Notes under the pieces: generated by a model
Told to the model about the DNA's origin: nothing
Database searches by the model: none
Seen by the model: the letters and a program-made list of their open reading frames with translations, nothing else
Translations under genes and position numbers: made by a program
DNA from: Hericium rajendrae
Taxonomy: Eukaryota; Basidiomycota; Agaricomycetes; Russulales; Hericiaceae
Assembly (NCBI GenBank): GCA_033439255.1
Contig: CM065888.1
Span: forward strand, 1,984,001-2,048,000
DNA length: 64,000 bases
Reading direction: 5' to 3'
Shown: one piece after another, positions 47,198 to 57,079 of the stretch
Numbering within the stretch: position 1 is the stretch's first letter
Layout: the number at the start of each line of letters is the position of its first letter

Positions 47198-47419
47198 CAT
47201 TATTTTGTCATTAGTTCAACTCTTGCTAGTAACAAAGTTTAAAAATAAGAGATAAGTGTAAAACAATATACTTTGAAGATGGAGATCTTTGCAGCATTAC
47301 AATACTAGTATATTCAATTCTCTGTTATCTTATTAATTCTGTGAGCATAACACTACAAAGTTAGAACAATTCAAAAGGAATTGTATTGCCGTGCAGAGCA
47401 TCGGCCCTCTTCCCCCAAG

Positions 47420-47992
47420 TAAAAGCTAGATAAATCTTAAAGATAGTTGAAAGTAAACTTGAGCTATTCTATGCCTAGTAATAGAGTGAGAACAAGTGCC
47501 AGGACTCAGAACTAAGTCTGAATGACTGTAAAAATTAAGTAAAAATAAATACTCAAATTTGTAAATAGTCTAAGAATGAAGAATAGCTCTAGTCCATGGT
47601 TCAACAAGTTTACAAGTGATAAAGTCTGCCTAGCCCACAGGCTGACAGAGCAGTGGATTTGTAAGCACATTTGCTTACAGAGCACTGATAAAGTGTCAAA
47701 TAGTAATAAACAAAGCTTATAAAGCAGAATCTCTGACTACAAAGCAAGATTTGGAATTACAAAGCAGGAAAGATGTATTATAAAGCATGCAGAGTGCTAA
47801 GAAAGTGGATTTATAAGCAGGAAATGTGATTATGAATCAGATCAGTAAGCGAGAATGTGATTACAAATGCACTTAATAAGCAAGGAATGCAGCATTACAA
47901 AGCTAAGTTTGCTTATAAAGCTCATTATAAATCACTAACAAATGCAGGAAATACTCTAAGGTTACATACATAGTAGATAGTTCTCACAGTAG
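47420..47992. repeat. Degenerate TTATAAAGC/ATTACAAAGC repeats
   Basis: Between about 47620 and 47940, motifs such as ATTACAAAGCA, TTATAAAGC and GATTTATAAGCAGG recur about a dozen times at irregular spacing. It may be the subterminal part of an unseen element. No coding sequence. Confidence 0.5.
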
Positions 47993-48683
47993 TGTAGCAT
48001 CATGTACATATATGGAAGTTCATTCTCGGGGCCCCAAAAGGTATATAAGGAGCTCCAGATTGACCTAACCCCCCCAATCAACCACTTGACTTTAAAACCA
48101 CCATCTCCAGAGTGAGAATTAGTGTGAAGCATTTGAGTTAAGGTAAGTTTAGCTACTAGACCGATTGGAAGGCTAGTTAGTTAGTTGGTTCACTTAAGTC
48201 CTATCTTTGCTTTTACGTCCGTGTACATATTGAATATCGCCATCCCGTTTCAGTTCACGCAAGACCAAGTTATGACCTTTACGACCCTTTACAACCTTTA
48301 CGACCCTTTACGACCTTTACGACCTTTACGACCTTTACGACCTTTACGACCTCAAGTCTCAACACTTCAAGCTCAAGCCTTCTCAGAGTTTCAGCACTCT
48401 TACGACTTTTACGACCCAGCTATTCCGAAGTTTTGTTTGGTTCTATTTGTAGACGCATACACAAGGCCAAGCAATTCTGCTATAAAACCCACAAAATAAG
48501 CACTAGCAAAGAGAAGCATACAAAGAGCTGCTCAACCATACGACAAAGAGAAAAACCTGATAAACTCCTCGAACGACTAGAACCTGATAGTATCTAGGGT
48601 AGTGTGATTTGATTTATATTTTGGGTTGTTCATAAGCCTGGAATATATATCCATATCCTTCGAACCACGCCACCGTTACGACA
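47993..48683 (+). repeat. Putative 5' LTR
   Basis: TG at 47993 and CA at 48682-48683 bound a 691-bp stretch with a promoter-like GGTATATAAGGAGC near 48041 and a TTTACGACC simple repeat. It is followed by TCTGGAGCCCACCGCG, which resembles a primer-binding site. The second LTR is not in the window, so the borders are inferred. Confidence 0.5.
48273..48352. repeat. TTTACGACC short tandem repeat
   Basis: Eight or so copies of a 9-10-base unit (ACGACCTTT) inside the putative LTR. It makes an artefactual RPLRPLRPL run in translation. Confidence 0.95.
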
Positions 48684-48834
48684 TCTGGAGCCCACCGCGA
48701 GGGAGTTGTTTTGGGTTCTTTGCTTGGTTTTAAGCCCTTGTTTCCAGCAAGTGCTCAGCAAGTCCCTGCAAGAGAAAATTCAAGATCACAGCAAGATTTC
48801 GTATTATCCATTAAATCCATCCCCTTTCTGATCC

Positions 48835-50661
48835 ATGACTGATCAGTCCGACATCCATCTGACATCCCAATCTGATTCAGGACCTCCATCTTCTCCATTT
48901 TTGGATTCTGATACAGGTTCACATTCTCCAGTGACATCTAACCATCATTCTCCAGTTCTTCAGCCAGTTCAGCTTCCTCCAGTTCAGATTCAAAATCAAA
49001 ATCCAGTAAATCCAATTCAAACACAGAATAATCCAAATCAAAATCTGATGCAGAATCCAGCTACTCCATCAGCCCTTACGATGCCCTTTCCTGGCACCAA
49101 GCATGCCCCCCTCAAGTTCAAAGGGGAATATTACTTGGTGGATAGGTTCTTGAGGACCTTTGAATCTCTTTGTCGTCAGAACAATGTAGTTACTGATGCA
49201 GAAAAATGTGAGCTTGTAGTTCAGTACTGCTCGCGAAAGGCGGCAGACCTAATTGAGGCTCTGAATAGTTTCCAGACCCCTAATTGGGCTCAGCTTAAGA
49301 AAGATATTGCTCGTTACTTCGATGCAGATCATTTGAATAAAAGATATTCCAAGAAAGATTTAGTTGACTTTGTTGAGAAGTCTCAGTATAAGAGAATGGG
49401 TGATATGGGAGCCTGGCGTAAATACTGCAGAGGTTTTGTCAGTATTTCAGGTTGGCTTAGGAAGGCCCACAAGATTGATAAAAGAGAAGAAGACTTATAC
49501 TTCTGGATGGGCATTGGGAGTGGACTTCTTGCCAAAATTGATCAGCGCATTCATGGGAAATATCCATACCATGATCATACTCAGCCATTTACCATGGAAC
49601 AAGTCAATGAAGTTGCTGAAGGGATTCTCCTTTGCAATAGTTTCCAGCACGATGCAGGGTATATTGGTCTTGAGGAGAGCATAGGAACAAACTGGTCAGG
49701 AGATTCTGACAGTGATGATTCTGACTCTGAGACCTCTGAGGATGAGCGCATCAAGAAGAAGTCTAAGTCCTCTAGATACAAGAAGGACAGAAGAGTTAAA
49801 TTCCAGAAGTATGATGAAGCCATCAAGTTTTATCTGAAGAATCGACTGCGATTGCCCTCCCCAAGACAGCAAGATAAAGGACAAGTTGAAGATTTAATCC
49901 AGCAACTTAATTCAATGCCGACAGATGATCCAAATTACGGTCTCGTATATTTTAAGGCAATTCGACTCGATGAATGCGTAAGGGAAGTGACTGCCCCTCC
50001 GACAATCCAACCTCGTATAAGCAATGATAATCATACATCTATGCCGCAGAAGACGATCCTCCAGTGTGATCCACCTCTGCACGTTCAGAATCCCTCGCAG
50101 ACGCCTCGTCCGTCCTTCAATCGATCCCGTATGGCCACGAATGGTTTCTCGCAGTCTGCAAATGGCCTCACGCAGCCGGCGCCAGTCCCGACAATGCAGG
50201 AGAGTCCACCCTTTCGAGGAGGGGACATAACTTGCTTTGGGTGTGGAGCACGCGGACATGGTATGGGTAACTGTATTGAGCTGCATAGGCTCATCGATAA
50301 GCGAACATTAGTACGCGATCTTGATGGTAAGTACACCTACGCAAATGGACAGCGTGTTCGACGCCTGCCCGGTGAGACCCTCCTAAGTGCGATTAAACGC
50401 GAGCAAGCTGCTCAGCGTGCGGCGCCCTCTACAAATTATGTTACTGCGGTAGGCCTGAGTGACTTTGAATCATCAGACGAGGACGCACCGTCTCGTTATT
50501 TCATTCCTGGTGAATATAGTGGTAGCGATGTCGAAGTGTTTCCTGTTGACGGCAGTAGGAAAGTCAGTACGCGAGCCAGTACACGTGAGTCAGCAGGAAC
50601 ACGAGCAAAAAGGGACTTATTCGATGGAGTTCACGTACCTCCTTTGAGTCCAGCCCAATGA
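48835..50661 (+). CDS. Gag-like protein of the Ty3/gypsy-type fossil
   Basis: 608 codons. The N-terminal 80 residues are Ser/Pro/Gln/Asn-rich. A capsid-like helical domain follows (about 85-265; FKGEYYLVDRFLRTFESLC, LVVQYCSRKAADLIEAL, WRKYCRGFVSISGWL), typical of fungal Ty3/gypsy gag. An acidic/basic linker with SDSDDSDSETSEDE follows, then a CCHC zinc knuckle at about 467-480 (CFGCGARGHGMGNC; C-x2-C-x4-H-x4-C) expected to bind RNA. The start is the first ATG after the primer-binding-like region. Confidence 0.85.
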   Translation: MTDQSDIHLTSQSDSGPPSSPFLDSDTGSHSPVTSNHHSPVLQPVQLPPVQIQNQNPVNPIQTQNNPNQNLMQNPATPSALTMPFPGTKHAPLKFKGEYYLVDRFLRTFESLCRQNNVVTDAEKCELVVQYCSRKAADLIEALNSFQTPNWAQLKKDIARYFDADHLNKRYSKKDLVDFVEKSQYKRMGDMGAWRKYCRGFVSISGWLRKAHKIDKREEDLYFWMGIGSGLLAKIDQRIHGKYPYHDHTQPFTMEQVNEVAEGILLCNSFQHDAGYIGLEESIGTNWSGDSDSDDSDSETSEDERIKKKSKSSRYKKDRRVKFQKYDEAIKFYLKNRLRLPSPRQQDKGQVEDLIQQLNSMPTDDPNYGLVYFKAIRLDECVREVTAPPTIQPRISNDNHTSMPQKTILQCDPPLHVQNPSQTPRPSFNRSRMATNGFSQSANGLTQPAPVPTMQESPPFRGGDITCFGCGARGHGMGNCIELHRLIDKRTLVRDLDGKYTYANGQRVRRLPGETLLSAIKREQAAQRAAPSTNYVTAVGLSDFESSDEDAPSRYFIPGEYSGSDVEVFPVDGSRKVSTRASTRESAGTRAKRDLFDGVHVPPLSPAQ

Positions 50662-50709
50662 GCCCGCGTTCGCGGATCCTCATCTGGTCCAGCCTCTGGC
50701 AGCACCCAC

Positions 50710-51795
50710 ATGAGTCCACCTCAGCCTGCGCTGGAATCAAAAGACAATACATCGGCACCAAGGCCTATGCATGCCTCGAAGATCCCTGGAGAGATCTCTG
50801 GCCATCCAAGGACCAGAGCCCGAAGTTCATGGAATGAATCTGAAGAGGGACTGAATACAAATGACTCACCAGCACGCCAAGAAACCCTACCCGTTCACGA
50901 TCCAATCCGTCCAGTCGACACGCATACCCCGGCATTTGACGGCACGCGCGATGAAAACATCCGAGATGATGTTGAGATGTGCGAGACGGGAGCTCGTTGC
51001 AGTCACCCCGCGCCGGCGAAGCATGTGGATGGCAGAGGAAAAGGAGATGCCGCGGAGATGCGATGGATGCCTAAGCAGTTCGCGATTTCGTCAGTAGTCG
51101 AGCCTTCGAAAGTTTTAGCCCGAGTTTTGGACACACCTGTAGCCCTGAAGGTTGGAGAAATTATAGGAATATCTAAAGATGTTGCGCAGGTATTGTCAGA
51201 AAGCATTAAGTATAAGCCAGCAAGTGAAGTCACACCTTACAGTCCTGTTAGCGCAGTGGCCGTTGTGGGAGACTCGTTGGATCTTGACGAGTCTGAATCC
51301 GTCTGGTATGACGCATTCTCGAAGGTCGCGCAGTCCTTGCGCCGAGCATCGCGCGCGAATGAACAAGGCGGCGTGACTTATCGACAAATCAGAATTGACT
51401 CAGTGAACCACCACAATCTGCAAGGGGATCTCATCCGGATAAAGGTACGAAGCGGCGAGAATTACATTACCGCTATTGTGGATACGGGCTCGCAACTTAA
51501 TGTCGTAAATAAACGTGTTTGGCGTGAGGCGATTGGCTTGCCGTGCGATATTTCTAAGACAATTCAAATGAAGGACGCGAACGGTCAGTCAAAGGAATTA
51601 GTAGGATTAGTAACCAACGTACCTTTGGCTATCGGAAACCTCAACACTGAAGCTGATATGTTTGTGGGTGACCATGTACCCTTCCCGCTGCTCCTCGGAA
51701 GACCCTGGCAGCGTCAGAATTTCGTGACCATTGACGAGAGATCTGAAGGGACTTATCTGGTATTCAAGGATCCTTGGAACATCGATAAGTCCTGA
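50710..51795 (+). CDS. Retropepsin-like protease part of the Ty3/gypsy-type fossil
   Basis: 361 codons in the same frame as gag. The first 240 residues are a low-complexity linker. The aspartic protease domain shows the active-site motif in AIVDTGSQLNVVNKRVW (Asp at about residue 258) and the second hallmark hydrophobic-Gly in FPLLLGRPWQRQNF (about 325). Related elements make protease as part of a gag-pol product, some by read-through or frameshift; which applies here cannot be told. Confidence 0.85.
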   Translation: MSPPQPALESKDNTSAPRPMHASKIPGEISGHPRTRARSSWNESEEGLNTNDSPARQETLPVHDPIRPVDTHTPAFDGTRDENIRDDVEMCETGARCSHPAPAKHVDGRGKGDAAEMRWMPKQFAISSVVEPSKVLARVLDTPVALKVGEIIGISKDVAQVLSESIKYKPASEVTPYSPVSAVAVVGDSLDLDESESVWYDAFSKVAQSLRRASRANEQGGVTYRQIRIDSVNHHNLQGDLIRIKVRSGENYITAIVDTGSQLNVVNKRVWREAIGLPCDISKTIQMKDANGQSKELVGLVTNVPLAIGNLNTEADMFVGDHVPFPLLLGRPWQRQNFVTIDERSEGTYLVFKDPWNIDKS

Positions 51796-51804
51796 TTTGA
51801 AGTT

Positions 51805-52190
51805 ATGGTGGATTATCATCCACCTAACGACGCGGAAGCAAAGTATCTTGAGGGAAAAACGATGCTGCGGGTCTTTGCGTGCACAGTCGAGCCCGATCTG
51901 ATGTATCTCGATCGACTTCGAATCTCGGATTGCGAGAACTCAGATCTGATCAATGATGGAACGGAAGAATCTGAGATCGATCTTATCTTAGCAGGCACGG
52001 ATGCATCCTCCAATTTGGCGCCTACCTTTACACTTGCAGATCTTGAAGCTGCTGCAGGACTCTTGCGCCTGCGCGGATTCCCAGTAAGTACTCAATTCAC
52101 ATGGCAAGAAATAGAGTATCTGCTTAGTATAAAGCTCCGTGAGTCGCTTAATGAATTCTCACCCCCAACACTCTCTCCCCTTCGTATGTC
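51805..52190 (+). CDS. Acidic linker ORF downstream of protease
   Basis: It begins MVDYHPPNDAEAKYLEGK and includes an acidic stretch (NDGTEESEIDLILAG). It probably lies between protease and reverse transcriptase of the same element. No catalytic motif. Its distal end runs into the unassigned block. Confidence 0.45.
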
Positions 52191-52478
52191 CTCCCGCAGC
52201 CCGCCTCAGTTCTCCCTCGGAAATCTCCAGCTCGACCTCGCCTCCATCCCTGAGCAGCGCAACCCCATCCCAGTTGTCCGTCTAACCGACGTGGGTGACC
52301 GACGCTTGCTCTACGAGTCTATTCTCTGCGGACTCGGTGACGAGGCCAATCTCGAGCGTCAGGGTACGTTATGCGACACCTTCTTCTCCTTGCGATCCGG
52401 TATTCCCTTAGGCCGGCAAGGGCAGGATGGACCTACCGGTGAGGAGTTCGATGATTTCCTGTTGCTCCGCGTCGCCCA

Positions 52479-53059
52479 CATCAGAAAGGTTGACAACTTT
52501 CTGATTGACCTGACAATTTCTAACCCTACTGACAGCTCCTGATTGACCTGATCTACCTGAAAGCAATCTTAACAGGCAAATATCTGATCAAACTTTTACA
52601 TTTAAGTAAAGACATTCATTGTCAGATATGTAAGTTTGTAATCTCTAACTAATAGATATAACAAAATCTCTGATATCTGAAATTTTCTAAATCTGAGAGT
52701 GTCTGATCTGAGATTTTTTTCAAATCTGGAGGTCAAATATCTGAAAATTATCTGCAACTGTCTGAGAGCATCTGATGGTGTCTGACACTGTCTGATCCAT
52801 CTGACTGATATTTGACCTCCAGATTTGAAATCAGACACTCTCAGATTTTCAAAAATTTCAGATATCAAAGATTTTGATATATCTATTAGTTAGAGATTAA
52901 AAACTTATATATCTGACAATAAATGTCTTTTCTTGAATGTAAAAGTCTGATAAGATATTTGCTTCTCAAGATTGCTTTCAGGTAGATCAGGTCAATCAGA
53001 AGCTGTCAGTAAGGTTAGAAATTGTCAGGTCAATCAGAAAGTTGTCAACCTTCCTAATG
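52479..53059. mobile_element. Foldback MITE family A, copy A7 (581 bp)
   Basis: Family A termini with single-base changes at both ends. CA is duplicated on both sides (52477-52478, 53060-53061). Confidence 0.93.
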
Positions 53060-54860
53060 CAGATGGTTTTCCCACCGAACGCTCCCCCGAATATTGAGTA
53101 TGGCTCGGCCCTCGTACGTTTCTTTCAACGGCAGGCTTCCGGTCCCGGCGTCGTGCCTTGGCCTTCCACACTGCAAGTCCCATTTTTATTCGACACACCC
53201 CATCCATTGTCTTCCCCTCTGCCGCCGATCTCCCAGCTCCTTCGCGACCGTCCCGCCATCGCGCCTTCCTCGCAGATCATTCGCGAGTACTCAGGCTTGG
53301 TTCCGATGCAGCCCTCGACGCCACAGACTGTCTCTTTCCACTCAGCGCAACTTCAACGTGAAAAATTCAATTCGGGATTTGTCTACACGGTACGCTATGT
53401 CCCAATCCTTCATTTCTCCCAGCGCCGATGATTTCCCTATCTTCGCCAGCCTCTTGGACCCTCGTTCGCCTCGTGACGACCGTTCTCCCATGCCTTTAGG
53501 CCAGTGCCTGCCTATCCCGCAGTGCGACTCGACGCGCGATGCTGAGCTCAAGCGCAAGGCGAAGTCTGATGACAGCTCGAGTTGCCACAGCTCCAGCTCT
53601 TGCAGCTCCAAGAAGTGCCGCGGAGATGATTCCGACATCATCGATATTGAAGACCTGTATGCCCCGGAAGACCCGAAGCTGCGCGACAAGCCCGCGGTTA
53701 TCACTTGCAAGAAGACCATCAAGAAAGCTAGCAAGAGCTCTATTGACGTCTTGGAGGAACTCGAGGAGCCGTCCGTTTGTATGGAGTACGAATCCGACCC
53801 GAGCGATGGAGGATCCCGCATGATGGTGGACTCTGGTATGTCTACCACTAAGTCTCAATCAAGGCCTCATTTTAATCCTGGAACTGTTCGCATCGTGCCT
53901 ACAGCAGTCTCGCTCGATACCGCACCCTGCAGAGATGTCGCTTCGCAGTCCGCGCAGCCTTCGCGCCCTGCTCAAGACGTTGCGACTCGTGCTGCCAAGT
54001 CCGCCGACTCAAATCGCTCTCAGCCCCAGCCGCCAGTCGTACTCGCTGCGCTCGCCGACCCAGTCTATCCCCATCCTATCATGAACCCCACTTCACGCTC
54101 CAGAACGCCAATGCCGCTGTTCGACAAGGCGGGAATCGCTCACGATGAGGATGACTCGTTCTTCCGCTCGACGCCTGACCCTGCTTCAGAGGACACCAGA
54201 GGCGACGAGTCCGACAACTCTGTCAACACACTGGTCCACTTATCAATTAGCAGCTGCGAGTCAAGTCTCCCGCTGCTCACGCCTTTCTCATCTACCACTC
54301 GCACGACGCCTGAACTGTCGAACTCGCCGGCGACGCCGACGATGGGCTTTACACCCACCGAGAACACCTCGACGCCACGCGAATTTCGGCGAGAAGGACT
54401 GGCTATAGTGGAGAATGGTGGACATGGCGAGGCAGCTTACGGTGAGTCCTGGTAGTCTCCCGGGTCGGACGAGTCTAATTCAGACAAGTCAGACAAAAGC
54501 ATCCCCAGCGCGCGTGCAACGCTCGTCCCATATCTCGCCAGCCTGTTCGACGAGCTCCATCAGCTCGATCTGCAAGTCCTCCGCAATTTGTTCCCCGATC
54601 TTTACGGCCGGGTGTCGGAGCCAATTCCGACGGCAACCCTCACGAACCACGACCTCCTGCGCGCACAAGACAGAGTGCCCGTTGACCGATTGGAGGACCC
54701 TTTACGTGTCGACCGCTCCAACGACCAGCTTACAGTCCAGCACACGACGCTGGCAGGCTGGAACCTCAAGGTGTACATGTTCTGGTGTCAGCGCCTCCAT
54801 CAGTTTATTATCGACCTCCTCAACGTATTGGACATTATCCTGTTACCTCCACCACTCACT

Positions 54861-55440
54861 GATCAGGAAGGTTGACAACTTTCTGATTGACCTGACAATT
54901 TCTAACCCTACTGATAGCTCCTGATTGACCTGATCCACCTGAAAGCAATCTTAACAGGCAAATATCTGATCAAACTTTTACATTTAAGTAAAGACATTCA
55001 TTGTCAGATATATAAGTTTGTAATCTCTAACTAATAGATATAACAAAATCTCTGATATCTGAAATTTTCTAAATCTGAGAGTGTCTGATCTGAGATTTTT
55101 TCAAATCTGGAGGTCAAATATCTGAAAATTATCTGCAACTGTCTGAGAGCATCTGATGGTGTCTGACACTGTCTGATCCATCTGACTGATATTTGACCTC
55201 CAGATTTGAAATCAGACACTCTCAGATTTTCAAAAATTTCAGATATCAAAGATTTTGATATATCTATTAGTTAGAGATTAAAAACTTATATATCTGACAA
55301 TAAATGTCTTTTCTTGAATGTAAAAGTCTGATCAGATATTTGCTTCTCAAGATTGCTTTCAGGTGGATCAGGTCAATCAGAAGCTGTCAGTAAGGTTAGA
55401 AATTGTCAGGTCAATCAGAAAGTTGTCAACCTTCCTGATG
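54861..55440. mobile_element. Foldback MITE family A, copy A8 (580 bp)
   Basis: Family A sequence throughout, with the first base changed (GATCAGG). The flanking dinucleotides (CT, CA) do not match. Confidence 0.9.
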
Positions 55441-55801
55441 CACCCCCGCCCAACGAATGTTTTTGGTGGGCCCAGCATCCCATTATTTGCACGCCGAGAC
55501 TGCCTGCCGAATCCTTTCCCCACCACGCCCGTCTCTCTTCCGAGTTCAAGAGGTTACGTTCCTTATAGCTCTGTCCAGCGTCTACCAGCTATGGGGTCAC
55601 CGCAAGTTCTCGGAGGCAGTCCATTTCCTCACAGAGAGTCGCTTTGGCGACGACCATCTTATCAAGCAGCTGGTGGATTCGGGAATTTTGGAGTCTCGTC
55701 CAGCCAACGAAGCGTATTTCCAACGCCTCAGCCGCGCGGAGTGCCATTCTTTGGAGGTTTTTGACCAGCAACTCGAAGAGTATGGTGGCCAATCCATATA
55801 A

Positions 55802-56334
55802 TGTATGTTCTACTTATTCATTCTCGAGCCCTAGGATGGCTCATATCCAAGTTCCCCGCGCGCAGCCTCATATTTCGCCCAAGTCCTCTCGATCTCGCGA
55901 AAATCAAGAAAATCAAGTTTAATTCCCCCTCACTTCCCTTTCCTTCCCATCTCGACTCTATATTCTGTATTCTAGGGCTATCTAAGACTCCCTCAAGAAT
56001 TTTCTAGTCAGCAATTGTATTACTCGGTCCCCAATCAACGAAAATCCACGATTCCCTCCTCAAAGTCACTTGTGACCCCAGCGTAGGGTCAGCCGGACTT
56101 TGCCGGAGGTACATTTTGCCTCGCACCTTTCTGCCTTCTGCCTTAGAGCTCATCCATTCCCTCTTCGTCTCGTCTTGAACTCACCTCGCAACTCGCTCGA
56201 CTTTCGCGTTTGTTCGTTCAGGATGAAATGTAAGATAGGTTGAGGCTCTAGGTAAGTGGCCTCGGTTTTTGCCTCGAGTCAGCTTTGGCTAACTCGTACG
56301 ACCTCGCCCATTCCCTGTTCCAGTCATCAGGAAG
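55802..56334. other. Pyrimidine-rich non-coding segment
   Basis: T/C-rich DNA resembling an untranslated region. It has no convincing ORF, and ends at the composite unit. Confidence 0.5.
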
Positions 56335-56497
56335 GTTGACAACTTTCTGATTGACCTGACAATTTCTAACCCTACTGACAGCTCCTGATTGACCTGATCC
56401 ACCTGAAAGCAATCTTAACAGGCAAATATCTGATCAAACTTTTACATTTAAGTAAAGACATTTATTGTCAGATATATAAGTTTGTAATCTCTAACTA

Positions 56498-56898
56498 CAT
56501 CAGGAACCTTCAAAACTTTCTGATGGATCCTGCAGAGTCTGATCAACTGCAAGACCTGATCCAGCTGCAGGCTCTAATTAGAGGTCAATTTTTGATCAGA
56601 GATTTTATATTTTGAAGTCAATAACTATTGGCAGATATAGTAGTCATCCAACTCTAATCATTAGATGCAACAAAGTTTTCAATATCTAAAATTTACATAA
56701 ATCTGAGCAGTTCTGATCAGTCTGTGAGCATTCTGCATTGATACTTTTTTGAATCTTAAGGTCAAATATTCTGCAGCTAGCTGAGAGTAGCTGATGTTAT
56801 CTGAGAGTATCTGATGTGTCTGATGTAACTGCTGCAGGTCATGCAGACACTGTCAGATGCCTTGCAGGTCAAACAGAAAGTTTTGAAGGTTCCTGATG
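56498..56898. mobile_element. Foldback MITE family B, copy B3 (401 bp)
   Basis: Inserted in the left MITE half of composite copy 2. TA is duplicated (56496-56497, 56899-56900). Intact family A copies reading CTCTAACTAATAGATATAAC serve as the empty site. Confidence 0.97.
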
Positions 56899-57079
56899 TA
56901 ATAGATATAACAAAATCTCTGATATCTAAAATTTTCTAAATCTGAGAGTGTCTGATCTGAGATTTTTTTCAAATCTGGAGGTCAAATATCTGAAAATTAT
57001 CTGCAACTGTCTGAGAGCATCTGATGGTGTCTGACACTGTCTGATCCATCTGACTGATATTTGACCTCCAGATTTGAAA

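Larger units (their letters stand above)
45759..47419 (+). mobile_element. E-family repeat, short copy E3 (1,661 bp)
   Basis: It has the family start TTACGATTCCTTAGAATCG and family end GGCCCTCTTCCCCCAAG. A-box-like TTGGCAGTTGG is at 45836-45846 and B-box GGTTCAATTCC at 45885-45895; a decayed second head follows near 45990-46060 (ATGATTTCTTGGAATCATTT, AGGTTTGATTCTGCC). The interior differs from E1 and E2 and holds three separate hairpins. No protein gene. Confidence 0.65.
52191..55801 (+). other. Unassigned ORF block within the retroelement, interrupted by A7 and A8
   Basis: Compositionally coding-like, C-ending-codon-rich DNA. It includes a 453-codon ORF at 53094-54455 with Ser clusters (SSSCHSSSSCSSKKC) and acidic stretches (DDSDIIDIEDLYAPEDP). 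Another coding-like stretch lies at 54588-54875 (LTVQHTTLAGWNLKVYMFW), and one or two overlapping candidates at 55441-55801 (a Gly/Phe/Pro-rich one and an amphipathic one). No family recognised. It may be an extra gene of the element or a foreign insertion. Confidence 0.4.
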
